59,618 bases of DNA, taken from contig ONQS01000014.1 in NCBI GenBank assembly GCA_900320055.1, positions 1 through 59,618 on the forward strand, given 5' to 3'. Each line of letters begins with the position of its first letter. The first letter of the stretch is position 1. The notes below the pieces were generated by a model. That model had not been told where the DNA came from, made no database searches, and was given only the letters and a program-made list of their open reading frames with translations. The translations under genes and the position numbers were made by a program. Below are positions 57,453 through 59,618 of the stretch, in pieces. The DNA is from an uncultured Prevotellaceae bacterium. Lineage in GTDB: Bacteria; Bacteroidota; Bacteroidia; Bacteroidales; Muribaculaceae.

Positions 57453-59384
57453 ATGAAGAAGTTTTTACTTTTAGGTGCAGCCGCTCTGATGGTTGTTTCT
57501 GCTAGTGCTCAACTCAAGCGCTCTGCAACCACTACCATCAACAAGGCTCCCAAGGTTGAGCGTCTCAACCTCAATTATGTGAAAAAGGAAGGTAAGGTGG
57601 CTAATGGTGCCATCGCTCCCGCTCTCAGAGCCCCCAAGAAGGCTGGTTACATCGAGCCTTTCTACTATCGTCCCGCTGGTGCATACTATTCACCCATGAT
57701 CGCCGTACAGGGCGCTGGTGGCTATAGTTATGGCCAGGACTTCGTATTCTTCAAGCCCTATGCTGATTATTCCTTCAAGACGTTTGTGGATGGTGCTGAT
57801 GAGAACACCAACTACACTTGGGACGTCTTCCATGGCTACAAGGGAGAATATGATGTTGTGGATGGCAAGGACATCAGCATTGAGTACACGCTGTCAACTC
57901 AGGATATGCCTAAGTTCTATGCCGTTGATGGCGACTTTGATGATGAGAACGCCAAGTGGTATGACTATCAGATGACCGACTACACTATGGAAGGTACCCA
58001 GGATGCTCCCACCGTTAAGTCTCAGACCGCCGTTGAGGGTTGGGCTATTCCCGAACCCAGCGTTATCACCGATGAGGAAGGTGTCGACTTCCTGCTCAGC
58101 AGCAAGTCTACCTTCGGTGGTGGCCGTTATGCTAACTTGCGTTACACCTGGACCGCTTATTATGGCGCAACCTCCTATGATGGCCAGAGCGATCAAGGCT
58201 GGTGGTTTGGTAAGAATGGTGAGCACATCGACGGTATGGCTCAGGTATTTGAGAAACCCGAGCACCCCTACGTTCTCAAGAAGGTCTACATGATGATGGG
58301 CGACGACCTGATGTGCGATGCTCCCGTCAAGTTGACCTGCAAGGTTTACCGCTTGGATGAAGTTCCCGCTTACAACGATTCAGTAGCAGTGGGTATGCCC
58401 ATCGTTCCCGGCGAACTCATCGTTACCGGTGAGGGCGAGGTTAACCCCCAGACTGGTGCCGACAAGAATGGCTTTGTTGAGTTCACCCTCTTTGGTGTTG
58501 ACGAGGATGACCCCGAGTTGACCTATGAGTACAGCCCCACGGTGGATTATCCCATCATGGTCGTTGTCGAGGGTTACAATGATCCCGAGGCTGAGGCTCT
58601 GGTCGACTTCACCGCTTATATCAGCGCCGATGACGAGATCGACGAGGGCTTTGGTGAGACCGCTTACCTCAAGTATCCGCGCTACATCGTTGAACTCGAC
58701 GAGAATGGTGACACCGTTAAGGACAAAGACGGCAACCCCGTTTATGACTTTACCGGTGAGTACTACTGGCGTGGTTTGAACAACTTCTTCCGCTCTGGTT
58801 CGATGAAGACCGCTCTCTCTATCTTCATCGTTGCCGATCAGCCCTTCGTTATCTTCAACTACTCGATCGAGGATGGTGAGCACACCTTCCCCGCCGAGGG
58901 TGGTCCTCTGCAGAAGGTTGTCGAGGTCGAGGGCGAACAGTATCTCGTAGAAGGCATCTCCTTCTGGTCATGGGTTGCCAGCGCCGATGGCGACTGGACC
59001 CTGACCTGCAATGGTAGTGACGAACTGCCCGACTGGCTCAACATTGAGTTGACTGACGTTGAGCAGGAAGAGGAGATCATGGGTTATGAGGTTCAGGCCA
59101 ACGTAACCGCTGAGCCCCTGCCCGAGGGCCTTGCTTATCGCGAGGCTGTCGTTCGCTTCGAAATCCCCGGTGACTACATCGAGTATAAGTTCATGCAGGG
59201 TGAGAAGCCCGATCCCATTATTGGTGACGTCAATGGTGACGGTGAGGTTAACATCGCCGACGTTAACGCTCTCATCGATCAGATCCTGACCGGCAAGACC
59301 ACCCCCGCTGGTGACGTCAATGGTGACGGTGAGGTCAACATTGCCGACGTGAACGCTGTTATCGACATCATTCTCAAGTCGTAA
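57453..59384 (+). CDS. Secreted protein with BACON-like and dockerin type I domains
   Basis: 643 residues. Signal peptide MKKFLLLGAAALMVVSASAQ. The main part (about 60-460) is beta-rich and not recognised (EPFYYRPAGAYYSPMIAVQG). About 470-585 look like a BACON domain (HTFPAEGGPLQKVVEVEGEQ, SWVASADGDWTLTCNG, REAVVRFEIPG). The C-terminus carries two dockerin calcium repeats, GDVNGDGEVNIADVNALIDQ and GDVNGDGEVNIADVNAVIDI. Dockerins dock to cohesins on scaffoldins; no cohesin is in this window. It has its own promoter region (AT-rich, 57391-57452) and terminator. Confidence 0.8.
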   Translation: MKKFLLLGAAALMVVSASAQLKRSATTTINKAPKVERLNLNYVKKEGKVANGAIAPALRAPKKAGYIEPFYYRPAGAYYSPMIAVQGAGGYSYGQDFVFFKPYADYSFKTFVDGADENTNYTWDVFHGYKGEYDVVDGKDISIEYTLSTQDMPKFYAVDGDFDDENAKWYDYQMTDYTMEGTQDAPTVKSQTAVEGWAIPEPSVITDEEGVDFLLSSKSTFGGGRYANLRYTWTAYYGATSYDGQSDQGWWFGKNGEHIDGMAQVFEKPEHPYVLKKVYMMMGDDLMCDAPVKLTCKVYRLDEVPAYNDSVAVGMPIVPGELIVTGEGEVNPQTGADKNGFVEFTLFGVDEDDPELTYEYSPTVDYPIMVVVEGYNDPEAEALVDFTAYISADDEIDEGFGETAYLKYPRYIVELDENGDTVKDKDGNPVYDFTGEYYWRGLNNFFRSGSMKTALSIFIVADQPFVIFNYSIEDGEHTFPAEGGPLQKVVEVEGEQYLVEGISFWSWVASADGDWTLTCNGSDELPDWLNIELTDVEQEEEIMGYEVQANVTAEPLPEGLAYREAVVRFEIPGDYIEYKFMQGEKPDPIIGDVNGDGEVNIADVNALIDQILTGKTTPAGDVNGDGEVNIADVNAVIDIILKS

Positions 59385-59452
59385 TGCACCTCGATGGCTG
59401 TTTTTGAACTGAAAATAATTACAGTTTCTTAACATATCATCTATTACCTGTG

Positions 59453-59486
59453 GAGACGGGGAGCCTGATTGAAGGTTTCCCGTCTC
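59453..59486 (+). terminator. Terminator after the dockerin protein
   Basis: GAGACGGG (59453-59460) and CCCGTCTC (59479-59486) pair, with inner CC/GG extension, followed by ATTCTATATT. The remaining 132 bases of the window hold nothing recognised. Confidence 0.8.
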
Positions 59487-59618
59487 ATTCTATATTATTT
59501 GCACTGATGGCAGATTTTTTCCTGTTTTCCGCATTGGGACACGCCGTTGTGTTGCTCTAGAGAAGCAGGTCGAAGGCCTGCACAAGGCCAGCGGCCTTGA
59601 CTTGAGGTAACACCACGG

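Overview
The window is from a Bacteroidales chromosome, most likely Muribaculaceae or Prevotellaceae. The evidence is promoters of the Bacteroidetes type (TTTG, about 20 bases, TAnnTTTG), a SusC/SusD pair, a BACON-like and dockerin secreted protein, class I fumarase, an initiator tRNA without encoded CCA, and conserved genes of bacteroidete type. The family assignment is inference. The left half (1 to about 30.2 kb) is a tailed prophage whose left end lies outside the window. The right half (about 30.3 to 59.6 kb) is host chromosome.

Prophage, all + strand except the integrase and an integrase remnant: HNH homing endonuclease, small unknown, adenine methyltransferase, a stranded 3' piece of a sugar-nucleotide epimerase, terminase small subunit, terminase large subunit (TerL), unknown, portal, prohead protease, major capsid, connector/neck genes, probable tail tube, tape measure, a sigma-70-like factor, tail/baseplate genes, a BspA-type leucine-rich-repeat fibre, an SGNH-hydrolase fibre, membrane proteins, GH108 endolysin, spanin-like protein, HicAB and tyrosine integrase. 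No repressor or replication genes are visible; they would lie to the left or be absent.

The most unusual object is TerL. It is split by an intein (3937-4916) placed between the conserved GH and the SD of the nuclease domain. A complete HNH endonuclease gene (4220-4864) lies inside the intein but in a different reading frame. The intein frame stays open, with no stop codon, across the whole endonuclease gene. A perfect 11-bp tandem duplication (4142-4163) is the only thing that breaks the terminase frame; removing one copy restores a 323-residue intein and a continuous 996-codon reading frame. The prophage also has three near-identical promoter modules (TCAAGAATT box, TTTG/TTGG, TAnTTTTG) before the portal, baseplate and lysis blocks. 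It encodes its own sigma-like protein behind a gap with long imperfect direct repeats, and it has a second leader type shared by two accessory genes.

Host side: a lone redox-dead thioredoxin-fold protein; a minus-strand unit YqgE, type II pantothenate kinase, GT2 glycosyltransferase, GNAT, acyltransferase; a + strand pair of an aspartokinase without ACT domains and threonine synthase; an EamA transporter; PBP1A with a Gly/His tail; FolD and PriA; a GT4 glycosyltransferase; initiator tRNA-Met; class I fumarase; an RluD-type pseudouridine synthase; and a SusC - SusD - zinc metallopeptidase lipoprotein - DUF4302 lipoprotein locus followed by a secreted BACON-like/dockerin protein.
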